DNA of 64,000 nucleotides from Bacteroides salyersiae WAL 10018 = DSM 18765 = JCM 12988 (GCF_000381365.1 NZ_KB905466.1:2423029-2487028); one strand, 5' to 3'. Positions 53,702 through 63,480 are shown, counted from the stretch's first letter. Numbers and translations: made by a program. The notes: generated from the letters alone by a model not told the origin.

Positions 53702-54286
53702 ATGAGAAGGAAGCTTGTTTTCGCAACCAATAATCAGCATAAATTAAAAGAGGTATCTGCTATTTTAGGAGATGAGATAGGTATTATGAGCTTGGAAGAT
53801 ATTAATTGTTATGCTGATATTCCTGAAACAGCTGATACTTTAGAAGGTAATGCGTTATTGAAAGCTGAATTTGTTCATAATAATTATAATATTGATTGTT
53901 TTTCTGATGATACCGGTTTAGAAGTGGAAGCATTAGATGGAGCTCCTGGAGTGTATTCTGCCCGCTATGCAGGAGATGAACACAATGCTGAAGCTAATAT
54001 GCTGAAGTTGCTTCACGAATTAGAGCATGTAAAAAATCGTAAAGCTCAGTTTCGTACGGTTATTATACTTATAATGAATAACGAAAAATATGTATTTGAA
54101 GGAATAATAAGAGGTGAGATAGTTATGGATAAACGTGGAATCTCTGGATTTGGATACGATCCTATCTTTATTCCGGAAGGGTATGACCAAACATTTGCTG
54201 AACTCGGCGATAATATCAAAAATGAAATTAGCCATCGCGCACAAGCTGTTAATAAACTCTGCAAATTCCTCAAATCGGTACAATAA
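53702..54286 (+). CDS. rdgB: XTP/dITP diphosphatase (Ham1/RdgB family)
   Basis: This cytoplasmic enzyme removes non-canonical purine nucleotides such as dITP and XTP and so prevents mutations. It has 194 residues. Family motifs are [12 protein letters not shown] at the N-terminus, [20 protein letters not shown], and [29 protein letters not shown] is close to the end. Codon use here is far more AT-rich than in nadA just upstream, although the product is a core enzyme. A clear terminator follows. Confidence 0.96.
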   Translation: MRRKLVFATNNQHKLKEVSAILGDEIGIMSLEDINCYADIPETADTLEGNALLKAEFVHNNYNIDCFSDDTGLEVEALDGAPGVYSARYAGDEHNAEANMLKLLHELEHVKNRKAQFRTVIILIMNNEKYVFEGIIRGEIVMDKRGISGFGYDPIFIPEGYDQTFAELGDNIKNEISHRAQAVNKLCKFLKSVQ

Positions 54287-54311
54287 ACAGGTTATAAACA
54301 AGTTATAATAA

Positions 54312-54345
54312 AAGCACATAGAAAGAAATACTATGTGCTTTTTTT
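54312..54345 (+). terminator. Terminator after rdgB
   Basis: AAGCACATAG (54312-54321) and CTATGTGCTT (54331-54340) pair perfectly and are followed by TTTTT. Confidence 0.88.
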
Positions 54346-54361
54346 AAAATCAGATTAAGTT

Positions 54362-56680
54362 ATGCAGAAGAAAACGGTATTTATTGTTATTTCTTTATTA
54401 ATTCCTATTATTGCATTTGCTCAGCATGCTATCGGGAGTTGGCAAACATATATGTCTTACCATAACGTTACTCATTCAGAACCTGCAGGTGCACTTATAT
54501 ATGCAATAGGTAACGGCAGTTTGTTTTCATATGATAAAGAAGACACAAGTGTACGGTGTTATCAGAAAGATAACCCATTAAGTGATACCGACATTGCATA
54601 TATAGCCTATCAAAGTAAATATAAGACTCTAATTATAGTTTATTCAAATGCCAACATAGACTTGTTAATAAACGATAGAGATGTATATAATTTACCAGAT
54701 TATATGAATAAAAATATATCTTTAGATAAAGATATTAATCATATATATTTAAAAGACGAATATGCATATCTTTCCACCTCTTTTGGTATTATTATATTGA
54801 ATCTGAATAAAAAAGAGATTAGTAATGCCTATATATTAAATAAAAAAATAAATTCATGCGTGGTTGATGATACTAAAATATACGCTTCTTCTTCTGAGGG
54901 ATTGTATATAGGATTGTTAACAGATAATTTATTGGATGTCAATAATTGGAATAAAGTTTCAGATACTCAATTTTCTTATTTATCGATTTATAATAATGAA
55001 CTGGTAGGAAATATTCTCTCGCAAGGCATATATCTTATTAACAAGAATGATTATAATTATTCTCGACTGATTGGAGGATATTATAGTTTTATGTATGTAT
55101 ACGGCGATAAACTCTTGGCGGGGAACGATAATTCTCTTGCATTATTTGATGGAATAGATAAATATCATTATATAGATCATGGACTTGGAATGAAGCATCT
55201 TTCTTTTAATAATGGTATATATTGGGCCAGTTGTTCAGAAAAAGGACTTGTTGGTCTGAAATACGATGAAAATTCTAATCAATTTTTATCGACATCTTCT
55301 TATATTATTCCTAATAGTCCTAAAAGGAATTTGTTTCATCATATGAATTTTCAGGATAATACTTTATTGGCGGTAGGAGGAAGTTTAAATTATTCGGGTG
55401 TTGTAAATCCCGGAACATTTATGATCTTTAGAGATGGCGAATGGATAAATGTTCAAGAAGAGGGAATTAAGGATATTACAGGTAGAAAGTATATAAATTT
55501 GACTTCAGCCATACAAGATCCTACAGATCCTCGGCATCATTTTGCATCTTCCGCCCGGCAAGGTTTATATGAATATAAAGATTATAAATTTTTTAAATTG
55601 CATAGTATAGGAGAGGGAGGATTAGAAGGAATAGAAAAAATTAGTAATGGCATGAATCCAAATTATGTGAGTACGAATGGGCTCATATATGATGATGATA
55701 ATAATTTATGGATGGTTAATAATGGTACCAGTAATACGATAAAGGTATTGAAACCTGATGGTAAATGGGTTTATTTTAATAATCCGGATATCAAGGCAAT
55801 AGAAACATTTGAGTATATAATATTTGATCAACGTGGATGGCTTTGGGTAAATTCCATGTGGAATAATGGTAACAATGATTTTCCTGGATTTTATTGTCTT
55901 GATTATAATCGAACGATTGATAATGTATCGGATGATCGCAGTATCTTTTTAAAATCTTTTGTAAATCAAGATGGAACTTCTGTAAAAATAGGATATTGTT
56001 ATTGTTTGGCTGAAGATAAAAATGGGGTGATTTGGGTAGGAACTGATAAAGGACCGTTGGTTATAAATAATCCTTCTAAGGTTTTTGATCCTGATTTTTA
56101 TGTGACACAAATAAAGGTTCCGAGAAATGATGGGACTAATTTGGCTGATTATCTTTTGGCTAATGACGCTATAATTACAATTTGTATAGATGGAGCGAAT
56201 CGAAAATGGATAGGAACGAGAGGAAATGGTGTCTATTTATTGAGTGAGGATGGAATGGAGACTGTACAGCATTTTACAGCAGAAAATAGCCCGTTGTTAT
56301 CTAATATAATCCAATCTATTGTGATAGATCCTACGTCTGGAGAGGTGTATATCGGCACGAGTAAAGGATTAAATATTTATCAAAGTGATGCAACTGAGGC
56401 CGAAGATAATTTTTCGGATGCTCCTTATGCTTATCCTAATCCGGTACGACCGGATTATACGGGTGTGATTACTGTAACAGGGTTAGTGAAAGATAGTGAT
56501 GTGAAAATAACCAATACAGCAGGAAAATTAATTCATTCGGGTACTTCAAATGGAGGTATCTTTACATGGAATGGACGCAATACTGAGGGGAAAAGGGTAC
56601 CTTCGGGAATATATTTTGTTTTAGCTGCTGATAAGGATGGTAAGCAAGGTATCGCTACTAAAATATTAATGATCAAATGA
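54362..56680 (+). CDS. PorZ-like beta-propeller protein with C-terminal sorting domain
   Basis: This exported protein of 772 residues resembles PorZ of the type IX secretion system. In Porphyromonas gingivalis PorZ is a surface protein of the attachment complex that binds anionic lipopolysaccharide. A signal peptide ends near IAFAQ. Propeller repeats follow (HAIGSWQTYMSYHNVTHSEP is its start; NGVIWVGTDKGPLVINNP, ANRKWIGTRGNGVYLLSEDG and SGEVYIGTSKGLNIYQ come later). The last 80 residues (YAYPNPVRPDYTGVITVTGL to ATKILMIK) are a type A sorting domain. The length is close to that of PorZ. Its stop overlaps the acyltransferase start by four bases. Identity as PorZ is likely but should be checked, since many propeller proteins share this outline. 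Confidence 0.75.
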   Translation: MQKKTVFIVISLLIPIIAFAQHAIGSWQTYMSYHNVTHSEPAGALIYAIGNGSLFSYDKEDTSVRCYQKDNPLSDTDIAYIAYQSKYKTLIIVYSNANIDLLINDRDVYNLPDYMNKNISLDKDINHIYLKDEYAYLSTSFGIIILNLNKKEISNAYILNKKINSCVVDDTKIYASSSEGLYIGLLTDNLLDVNNWNKVSDTQFSYLSIYNNELVGNILSQGIYLINKNDYNYSRLIGGYYSFMYVYGDKLLAGNDNSLALFDGIDKYHYIDHGLGMKHLSFNNGIYWASCSEKGLVGLKYDENSNQFLSTSSYIIPNSPKRNLFHHMNFQDNTLLAVGGSLNYSGVVNPGTFMIFRDGEWINVQEEGIKDITGRKYINLTSAIQDPTDPRHHFASSARQGLYEYKDYKFFKLHSIGEGGLEGIEKISNGMNPNYVSTNGLIYDDDNNLWMVNNGTSNTIKVLKPDGKWVYFNNPDIKAIETFEYIIFDQRGWLWVNSMWNNGNNDFPGFYCLDYNRTIDNVSDDRSIFLKSFVNQDGTSVKIGYCYCLAEDKNGVIWVGTDKGPLVINNPSKVFDPDFYVTQIKVPRNDGTNLADYLLANDAIITICIDGANRKWIGTRGNGVYLLSEDGMETVQHFTAENSPLLSNIIQSIVIDPTSGEVYIGTSKGLNIYQSDATEAEDNFSDAPYAYPNPVRPDYTGVITVTGLVKDSDVKITNTAGKLIHSGTSNGGIFTWNGRNTEGKRVPSGIYFVLAADKDGKQGIATKILMIK

Positions 56681-57726
56681 ATAACTTATTAAATGAAAAA
56701 TCAAGAGAGTTACTTAAAAAAGGAAACTGTTTTGATTTTATGAGATATTTTTTTGCGGTATCACTTATTATAGTACATTTTTGTACATTAGCAGATGTTG
56801 ATCAATTTTGGATTATAACTGGCCCAATAAGAGTAAAAGCCTTTTTTATAATAAGTGGTTTCTTGGTGTTTTATAGTTACATTAAAAGAGAAGATTTAAA
56901 AGATTATATTGAAAAGAGAATTCGAAGAATATTACCTCCTTATTTTTTAGTAGTTATTTCTTGTGTTTTGCTTGGCTTTTTTATTACTAGTTTAAGCAAA
57001 CAAGATTATGTGACATCAAAAGAAACTTATAAATATTTAATATCTAATTTTAGTTTTTTAAATTTTATTCAACCTACTCTTCCTGGCGTTTTTGAATCTA
57101 ATCCTATGCCTGCCGTAAATGGATCATTATGGACTATGAAGGTTGAGGTAATGTTTTATGTAAGTGTTCCTATTATTTTTTTCTTGCTTAAAAAATATAA
57201 TAAGTTATCTATAATGATAACTATATTTTTGTTTGCAATTTTTTATGATTATTTTTTTACTATGTTATATGAGCAAACCAATAATTCCATATATCTTTTG
57301 ATTAGGAAACAGATTGGTAGCCAACTTGTTTATTTTTATTCCGGAACATTTATTCTTCTATATTTTAATTACTTTATAAAGTATTTAAAATATTTATTTC
57401 CAATAGCAATTATACTCTATTTTGGTCAAGACCTAAATTTTATATTTTCATGTCTCGAACCATTATCTTTTGCTACTATTCTCATAGGATTAGCTTACAA
57501 TTTAAAATATTTAAATTTTCTAAGAAAATATGATAATATCTCGTATGGAATGTATTTATATCATTTTCCTATCATACAAGTTATTATATATTATAAAATA
57601 CCTCAATATAACATCTATTTAGCATTTTTTATTGCATTTATGTTGACTATAGTAATTTCTGCATTATCGTGGAGATTTATAGAGAAACCTATTATAGAAA
57701 AACGATATTTTACAAGTAGTCGGTGA
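56677..57726 (+). CDS. Membrane acyltransferase family 3
   Basis: This encodes an integral membrane acyltransferase of the type that O-acetylates surface sugars. It has 349 residues and about ten transmembrane helices. The N-terminal family pattern NCFDFMRYFFAVSLIIVHFC includes the conserved Arg and His, and KRIRRILPPYFLVV follows in the usual place. SYGMYLYHFPIIQ is near the C-terminus. GC content is very low, even against its AT-rich neighbours. It is translationally coupled to the PorZ-like gene. It could modify lipopolysaccharide or capsule, including the glycan to which sorting-domain proteins are attached; that is inference. Confidence 0.88.
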   Translation: MNNLLNEKSRELLKKGNCFDFMRYFFAVSLIIVHFCTLADVDQFWIITGPIRVKAFFIISGFLVFYSYIKREDLKDYIEKRIRRILPPYFLVVISCVLLGFFITSLSKQDYVTSKETYKYLISNFSFLNFIQPTLPGVFESNPMPAVNGSLWTMKVEVMFYVSVPIIFFLLKKYNKLSIMITIFLFAIFYDYFFTMLYEQTNNSIYLLIRKQIGSQLVYFYSGTFILLYFNYFIKYLKYLFPIAIILYFGQDLNFIFSCLEPLSFATILIGLAYNLKYLNFLRKYDNISYGMYLYHFPIIQVIIYYKIPQYNIYLAFFIAFMLTIVISALSWRFIEKPIIEKRYFTSSR

Positions 57727-57977
57727 TAGAATTCATTTGTAATTTAAATATTTAGGGGATTACAAGGAAAAATTCTGCAATTGTTCATGTCTATTTTTTA
57801 AAGGTTTTGCAAATAATGATTATTATGTCTGGTAATACTATTCTAATGCGAATATATGTAAATTGTGTTATATATCATTAAAATAGTAATGTATAGTATA
57901 AGATAAAGACAATTTTATTTGTTTGATATTTTTAATGTGTATATTTTTATGGAATAATAACCTTAAAAATATAAATT

Positions 57978-59243
57978 ATGGAAACTAAAAAGACACTATT
58001 CATTACGATTGTTTTCCTTTTCTTTTGTTCAATAAGTTATGCACAATTAAAAGTTCTTTCAAATGGAAAAGTTGGAATAGGTACTGCTAATCCTCAGTAT
58101 GGTTTTTTAGAGATTGGAAAATCCGGTGTAAACAATGGATTGGCTATTTATGATAGTTCATTATTGACTCCACCATTAAAGTTATACACTTCTGGTGAAG
58201 TGGGGTATTTGAATTTTGATGGAATACCGGCGCAAGGGATAGCAATTAAGAAAAATGGACATGTCGGATTTGGATACAATCCGAATATTTATTCTTATTT
58301 AGATCATTTTATTACTGTACATATTCATCCTTCAAATCCTGCTGCTGCATTTGCTGCATATGTAAATTTTCCATTTGATTATGGGGATGTAATTTCTGTT
58401 ATTGCAAGAAGAAAAACTGATTTGGCATATGTTGTTAGAAACGGTACAGCTGGAAGTAATGAAGTTGTTTATTATACTAGGGGTGATGGTGAAGTGTATG
58501 CCAAAGGAAGTTTTCTTACAGCATCCGATGGATCTTATAAAGATAATGTAGCTAATATAAGTAATGGATTAGATAAAATAAAGGGAATTAGAGGAGTTAC
58601 TTATACTTTAAAAGATCAGGATAATGCATCATTAACTCAAAATGATGTGGAAAGAAATATTTCACTTGATACTAGTAGTATTTCAAAGTCTTCTGTATCG
58701 GCTGAAATTATTAATACTATTAAAGCTGAGAGATCAAGAAAGAAAGCCGGTTTTATAGCTCAAGAATTAGAAGAAGTTTTTCCAGAAGCTGTATATACTT
58801 TGCCTAATGGAAAAAAAGCGATCGCTTATTCTGAAATTATTCCTTTGCTTGTGGAAGCTATCAAAGAACAGCAAAACGAAATTGATGAATTAAAACAAGC
58901 TAAAACTGTTCAAACCAGATCAGTTATCGGGGAAGATGAGGATAAACAATCGGACATGAATTCATTGATGGATGAGAGGCTGAAAGCTAAATTATATTCT
59001 AATATACCCAATCCCTTTAAAGAGCAGACTACCATTTCTTTTTTCATCCCTGAAACGGCTTCTGGGGCCAGCATTCATATTTATAATTTGCAGGGAAAAC
59101 AGATAAAACAAATCAATATCGAGGAAAGAGGAAATGGTTCTGTTATTATCAACGGTTATGAATTGACTCCGGGAATGTATATGTATACGTTAATTGTGGA
59201 TGGAAAAGAGATTGATACAAAGAAAATGATATTAACTGAATAA
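57978..59243 (+). CDS. Peptidase S74 (endosialidase chaperone) domain protein with sorting domain
   Basis: This exported protein has 421 residues. The signal peptide ends near SISYAQ. After a beta-rich N-terminal part, residues about 180-310 form an intramolecular chaperone domain of the kind found in phage tail spikes. Ser183 and Lys188 lie in ASDGSYKDNV, with the five-residue spacing of the self-cleaving Ser-Lys pair. KKAGFIAQELEEVFPEAV and a coiled coil (EAIKEQQNEIDELKQA) complete it. The last 75 residues (YSNIPNPFKEQTTISFFIP to TKKMILTE) are a type A sorting domain. It is the first gene of a three-gene run after a 251-bp AT-rich gap. A trimeric surface fibre is the likely form. Confidence 0.85.
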   Translation: METKKTLFITIVFLFFCSISYAQLKVLSNGKVGIGTANPQYGFLEIGKSGVNNGLAIYDSSLLTPPLKLYTSGEVGYLNFDGIPAQGIAIKKNGHVGFGYNPNIYSYLDHFITVHIHPSNPAAAFAAYVNFPFDYGDVISVIARRKTDLAYVVRNGTAGSNEVVYYTRGDGEVYAKGSFLTASDGSYKDNVANISNGLDKIKGIRGVTYTLKDQDNASLTQNDVERNISLDTSSISKSSVSAEIINTIKAERSRKKAGFIAQELEEVFPEAVYTLPNGKKAIAYSEIIPLLVEAIKEQQNEIDELKQAKTVQTRSVIGEDEDKQSDMNSLMDERLKAKLYSNIPNPFKEQTTISFFIPETASGASIHIYNLQGKQIKQINIEERGNGSVIINGYELTPGMYMYTLIVDGKEIDTKKMILTE

Positions 59244-59251
59244 TTATCGTT

Positions 59252-61564
59252 ATGAAATATTGTGTACTGATTATTTTTTTCTGGCTCATTCATATAAATG
59301 TATATGCTCAGATAAGTCATTCTATAACATTCGATTCTAATAAACTAAAACTAAAAGATAGAATGCTGGAGGATGGGAATGCATATACTGAATTAGAATA
59401 TGAAGATTGTATAATTAGTGATAGCGTGGGACAACCTGCAATACCATATAAATATTTGCATTTTATTGTACCCAATGAACCTGCTGATTTTTCAATAACT
59501 ATTAATGATAGTGTAAGTGAAATAATAAGTTTATCAGCTCCTTTATTGCCTGTTCAACAACCTATACCAATATCAATAAATTCATCTTCATATCGACCGA
59601 ATTTAGGAAATTTGTCGACAACTCAATCGACAGAAATTTATCCTAAAGATATTATAAGAATTGTAGATGAAGGATATTTTGATGGTGATAAGCGTATATT
59701 AACGGTAAGAGTTTCTCCTATTCGTTATGATATATTTTTTAAAAAACTGCATTTTTATTCTTTTGTCAATTTTACTATCAACTATGAAAATAAATCTGTA
59801 AGAAACAAAATAACAAAATCACTACCTATTCATTCTGTAAATGCTTTGGAAAATAGAGATTTACTTAATCAGTTAAGTTTTTTAGAAAACAAGTTGGATG
59901 TAAATAAATTATCTCGAAAGGTTCAAGCTACTACTGTGGAAGTAGGCTTACCTACTTATGAATACGTAGTTATTACCTCTGAGAGCTTAGCTCCTTATTT
60001 TAAGAGATTAGTTGATTGGAAACGACAAAAGGGATTAAATGCTGGAATTGTAACGATGCAAGAGATTCTGAATAATCCATCCATTGTGAAAGATGAAGTA
60101 TCTAATTTATCTGATGATGCAGGAAAATTAAGGCAATATTTGAGGTTAGCTTATCAGAATGGTACTAAGTATGTGTTGTTGGGAGGAGGAAAATCAGTAG
60201 TACCTATAAGATATGGTTATGGAAATTATTATGGTACAATTGATCAAATTCCTACTGATTGGTATTATAGTGATTTGAATGGAAATTGGAATAAAAATGG
60301 TAATGATAATTATGGTGAAGAGGCTGTTGGGGAGATAGACTATTATCCAGAATTATATGTTGGACGGCTTATGTGTAAGAATGAAGAGGAAATCAATAAT
60401 TATATTGATAAACTGTTTATTTATGAACAAAATCCGGGAAAAGGTGATTATAATTATCTAAAAAGAGCATTTTATACACAAGCAGATCAATTACAAAGTG
60501 GAAGACAAGCCAACATAATTGCTGAAAATTTGAAAGATATATTATTTGATTACACTATTTTAGAAGAATATCCGGGAAGTTATGATGAAAATCCAACTTT
60601 TCCAACAGGTAAGGATATCATTGATGCAATGAATCAGAGATATTATGGTTTTATTAGTTGGTTTAACCATGGCTCTCCTTGTGGACTTGCTTCAATGAAT
60701 AAAAGGTATGATTCAGGGGGAGATTACCGCAATTTTATAGGAATAGAAGGTGAAGTTTGTTATGGAATAAGAGAAGAAAAGGGAAATGGGTTATCAAATT
60801 TGAATAATTTTGATTATCCTTCAATCGGATATACTATTGCTTGTGATGTTGCCCCATTTGATACGCTTGTTACTTCATGGGCTATTTATGATGTCAAATA
60901 TAATATTGCAGAGTCGATGACAGTGGTAGGAAAATATGGCTGTGCAGCATTTCTCGGCAATACTCGTTCTGGATGGGTTTCTACTTCTTATATATTAGAA
61001 CAAAAGTTTATTAATAAATTAAAGCAAAATTTTGGAAAGGTAGGGGTAGCAGAAGCTTTATCAAAAGCTGATTATAAAAGTCATTGGCTGACTTTGACTC
61101 ATAATTTAATTGGTTGTCCGGAATTTGAAATGTGGACAGATATTCCTTCCCAATTTGTAAATGCATCTATTAATAAATCAGGGAATAATCTTACTGTAAA
61201 TTCGATGATTGATGACACTAATATTGCTTTAAAAGGTTTGTTTAGTAGCGATAATGTTACTTTAAAAACAGGTAGTAACTGTACGTTTACTGATATTCCA
61301 AAGAATTATTTAGTGACTCTTTATAAACATGATTATTTACCTTACATTTATCCTATTTATTTGCAGAATGAATCGGTGACTGGAACATATTATTTGAAAG
61401 GAAATAAAATGTATTTAGGTAATCATGTGGATAATACAAAAGATATCGGCAACTTTGTAATTAAATCCGGTGCTGATATTATTTTAGATGTTTCTGATGA
61501 GTTAATATTGGATGCCGGAACAGAAATAGAACTGGGTGCTACTTTTGAAGTCAATATTAAATAA
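59252..61564 (+). CDS. C25 (gingipain-like) cysteine peptidase
   Basis: This exported peptidase has 770 residues. A signal peptide ends near HINVYAQ. A propeptide region (VGQPAIPYKYLHFIVP) precedes the caspase-like catalytic domain of family C25. The likely catalytic His473 is in ISWFNHGSPCG and the nucleophile Cys531 in YTIACDVAPFD. In gingipains the pair is closer in sequence, so an insertion is present. The end is not a normal sorting domain but a short beta-solenoid-like stack (IKSGADIILDVSDELILDAG and further). It lies 8 bp after the S74 gene. PorU, the sortase-like enzyme of type IX secretion, is also a C25 peptidase but is usually longer; a surface protease is the simpler reading. Confidence 0.82.
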   Translation: MKYCVLIIFFWLIHINVYAQISHSITFDSNKLKLKDRMLEDGNAYTELEYEDCIISDSVGQPAIPYKYLHFIVPNEPADFSITINDSVSEIISLSAPLLPVQQPIPISINSSSYRPNLGNLSTTQSTEIYPKDIIRIVDEGYFDGDKRILTVRVSPIRYDIFFKKLHFYSFVNFTINYENKSVRNKITKSLPIHSVNALENRDLLNQLSFLENKLDVNKLSRKVQATTVEVGLPTYEYVVITSESLAPYFKRLVDWKRQKGLNAGIVTMQEILNNPSIVKDEVSNLSDDAGKLRQYLRLAYQNGTKYVLLGGGKSVVPIRYGYGNYYGTIDQIPTDWYYSDLNGNWNKNGNDNYGEEAVGEIDYYPELYVGRLMCKNEEEINNYIDKLFIYEQNPGKGDYNYLKRAFYTQADQLQSGRQANIIAENLKDILFDYTILEEYPGSYDENPTFPTGKDIIDAMNQRYYGFISWFNHGSPCGLASMNKRYDSGGDYRNFIGIEGEVCYGIREEKGNGLSNLNNFDYPSIGYTIACDVAPFDTLVTSWAIYDVKYNIAESMTVVGKYGCAAFLGNTRSGWVSTSYILEQKFINKLKQNFGKVGVAEALSKADYKSHWLTLTHNLIGCPEFEMWTDIPSQFVNASINKSGNNLTVNSMIDDTNIALKGLFSSDNVTLKTGSNCTFTDIPKNYLVTLYKHDYLPYIYPIYLQNESVTGTYYLKGNKMYLGNHVDNTKDIGNFVIKSGADIILDVSDELILDAGTEIELGATFEVNIK

Positions 61565-61573
61565 AGAGAGACT

Positions 61574-62500
61574 ATGAAGAAATTTTTTTTATTGTATTTA
61601 CTGTTTTTTATTGGTAATACTTATTTATATGCACAGTCTGATACAAATTTTGCTTCATCATCAGTTGATGCGTATAAACCGTTCATCATGGACGGCACTT
61701 GCGAATGGTTTACTGTAGAATGGTATGATAATTATTACAAGCACAGCATTAGTGCGGAAGATACTACAATTCAAAGTAAGACTTACAAGAAAGTATTTTA
61801 TCAAGAGTGTAGAAAGATGGATAGGGAATACGTAGGAGCAATCCGGGAAGAGGATAAGCGGATTTATTATTGGCCTACGGAAAGAGAAATACAGACAGAA
61901 ATGCTTCTTTATGATTTTAATATGAAAGTAGGTGATTGTATTTCTTACTATGGCGGTGATGTGAATCTGAAATTGGCTCGTATTGATAATGTACAGATAG
62001 AAGGGGAAACACGTAAGCGTTACTATTTTTATGATATGGATTATGATCCGGATCAGATTTATCCTTATGACTCATGGATTGAGGGTATTGGGAGTGAGCA
62101 GGAGTTAATGAGACCTTTTTCGCCATTAAGGACATGTATGGGTTGTCATTTACGGGTGAAATGTGTACATCAGGGTGATAAAGTGATTTATCGGGAGGAT
62201 ACAGATAGTCCATGCAGTTGTGAACAAGGTCAATCTGTTCGAGATAATGATGCGGACAAAGAATTTCGGATTCTCAAAAATCTGATCGAGAATAATTTGC
62301 TTTCCATTGAACTGAAAGATGCAAAATTCAATAAGATGCAAATCTATTCGTGGGATGGAAAAATCTTGGTAACTAAAGATATTCATATAAATAATGGTAC
62401 ATTGGATGTACCTCTTATGAAGCTGCAAGCTGGTAATTATATTCTGATTCTTTCTTGCGAAGATGGCAACAGGGAATCGACTCATATTATCATTCTATAA
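61574..62500 (+). CDS. Exported protein with C-terminal sorting-like domain, function unknown
   Basis: This encodes a 308-residue exported protein with a signal peptide ending near NTYLYAQ. The middle region is rich in Tyr, Trp and acidic residues (DGTCEWFTVEWYDNYYKHSI; KRIYYWPTEREIQTEMLLYD). It also has a Cys-rich part (TCMGCHLRVKCVH; DSPCSCEQGQ) that may hold disulfides. The last 70 residues (SIELKDAKFNKMQIYSWDGK to RESTHIIIL) are a type A sorting-like domain. It is the third gene of the S74-C25 operon, 9 bp after the C25 gene. I do not recognise the central domain. Confidence 0.75.
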   Translation: MKKFFLLYLLFFIGNTYLYAQSDTNFASSSVDAYKPFIMDGTCEWFTVEWYDNYYKHSISAEDTTIQSKTYKKVFYQECRKMDREYVGAIREEDKRIYYWPTEREIQTEMLLYDFNMKVGDCISYYGGDVNLKLARIDNVQIEGETRKRYYFYDMDYDPDQIYPYDSWIEGIGSEQELMRPFSPLRTCMGCHLRVKCVHQGDKVIYREDTDSPCSCEQGQSVRDNDADKEFRILKNLIENNLLSIELKDAKFNKMQIYSWDGKILVTKDIHINNGTLDVPLMKLQAGNYILILSCEDGNRESTHIIIL

Positions 62501-62504
62501 ATTG

Positions 62505-62542
62505 AAAAAAGGAGTAATCAAGCGCTTGTTTACTCCTTTTTT
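62505..62542. terminator. Bidirectional terminator between the sorting-domain operon and the YitT/leuS operon
   Basis: AAAAAAGGAGTAA (62505-62517) and TTACTCCTTTTTT (62530-62542) pair perfectly around a 12-nt loop. It can end transcripts from both directions and lies 4 bp after the upstream gene. Confidence 0.88.
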
Positions 62543-62571
62543 ATATACCCTGTACTCCTCTTTGCGAAGAA

Positions 62572-63468
62572 TTATTTCACCCTCAGCCTGTCGAAACCTT
62601 CTCCGTATACTCCGATTACCGAGCTTTGAGAGATGAACGCATTCGGATCGATATCTTTCACCAATCGGAATATCTCTACCGATTGGCGCTTATAGGCAAG
62701 CACTACGAGTACTTTTACATTGTGCTTGCTATACCATCCCACGCCATCAAGTACAGTCACTCCGCGATGCGTCTCTTTGGTGATGCGATCGGCAATCTTT
62801 TCATACTCTTTGGAAAAGATGAAGAACTGTACGGACTGGCGGGCGCTGTTTACGATATAATCCAGTACGAAGCCGATGATAAGCAGGGTTACAAAACCGA
62901 ATATTACCCTTCGCCAGTCGTTGAAGATGAAATAGCAGGAGCTGATAATGACGACGTCGCATATCATAATCATGCGTCCTAAAGTGACATCTTTATATTT
63001 ATTGACAATGGCGGCAATGATATCCGTGCCGCCGGTGCTTCCGTTGCAGTTGAACACTACGCCTAAACCTATACCACACATGGCAGCTCCTATCAGACAA
63101 GCCATGAAGTCCTGTCCTTCACCCAATACTTTGGGAGGAACACCGTCTGCTCCGTTCACCACCAATTGCAGAAACCACAAAAGGAAAGTGAGCATGAAAA
63201 TGGCATACGTGGTCTTGATGCTGAATTTCGGGCCAAGTATTTTGATGGCAAATGTCATCAGTACGGCATTGATGATGAAATATGACCACTGAATGGGAAA
63301 TCCGGTGGCATAATAGATAATGGCACCAATACCTGTCGTTCCTCCGGTAGTAATCTGATACGGGATCAGAAAAGCAGCCCAACCGAGAGCATAACTGAAT
63401 AATCCGAGCGTGATGAAGATATAATCCCGGGCTTCCCGCATCACTTCAGCTTTTGTAGGTTTATGCAT
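62572..63468 (-). CDS. YitT-family membrane protein (DUF161/DUF2179)
   Basis: This encodes an inner-membrane protein of 298 residues with about five or six helices (FITLGLFSYALGWAAFLIPY at the start; FSIKTTYAIFMLTFLLWFLQ). The loop NCNGSTGGTDIIAAIVNKY and the earlier ITTGGTTGIGAII are family hallmarks. A C-terminal cytoplasmic DUF2179 domain (about 215-298) has RGVTVLDGVGWYSKHNVKVL. The role of the family is unknown. It starts 12 bp after the leuS stop and is in the same operon. Confidence 0.92.
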   Translation of the reverse strand: MHKPTKAEVMREARDYIFITLGLFSYALGWAAFLIPYQITTGGTTGIGAIIYYATGFPIQWSYFIINAVLMTFAIKILGPKFSIKTTYAIFMLTFLLWFLQLVVNGADGVPPKVLGEGQDFMACLIGAAMCGIGLGVVFNCNGSTGGTDIIAAIVNKYKDVTLGRMIMICDVVIISSCYFIFNDWRRVIFGFVTLLIIGFVLDYIVNSARQSVQFFIFSKEYEKIADRITKETHRGVTVLDGVGWYSKHNVKVLVVLAYKRQSVEIFRLVKDIDPNAFISQSSVIGVYGEGFDRLRVK

Positions 63469-63480
63469 ACAGATTCTATT

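Noticed and set aside
59252..61564. Calling the C25 peptidase PorU
   Set aside because: It is much shorter than PorU and has a different tail; only the peptidase family is supported.
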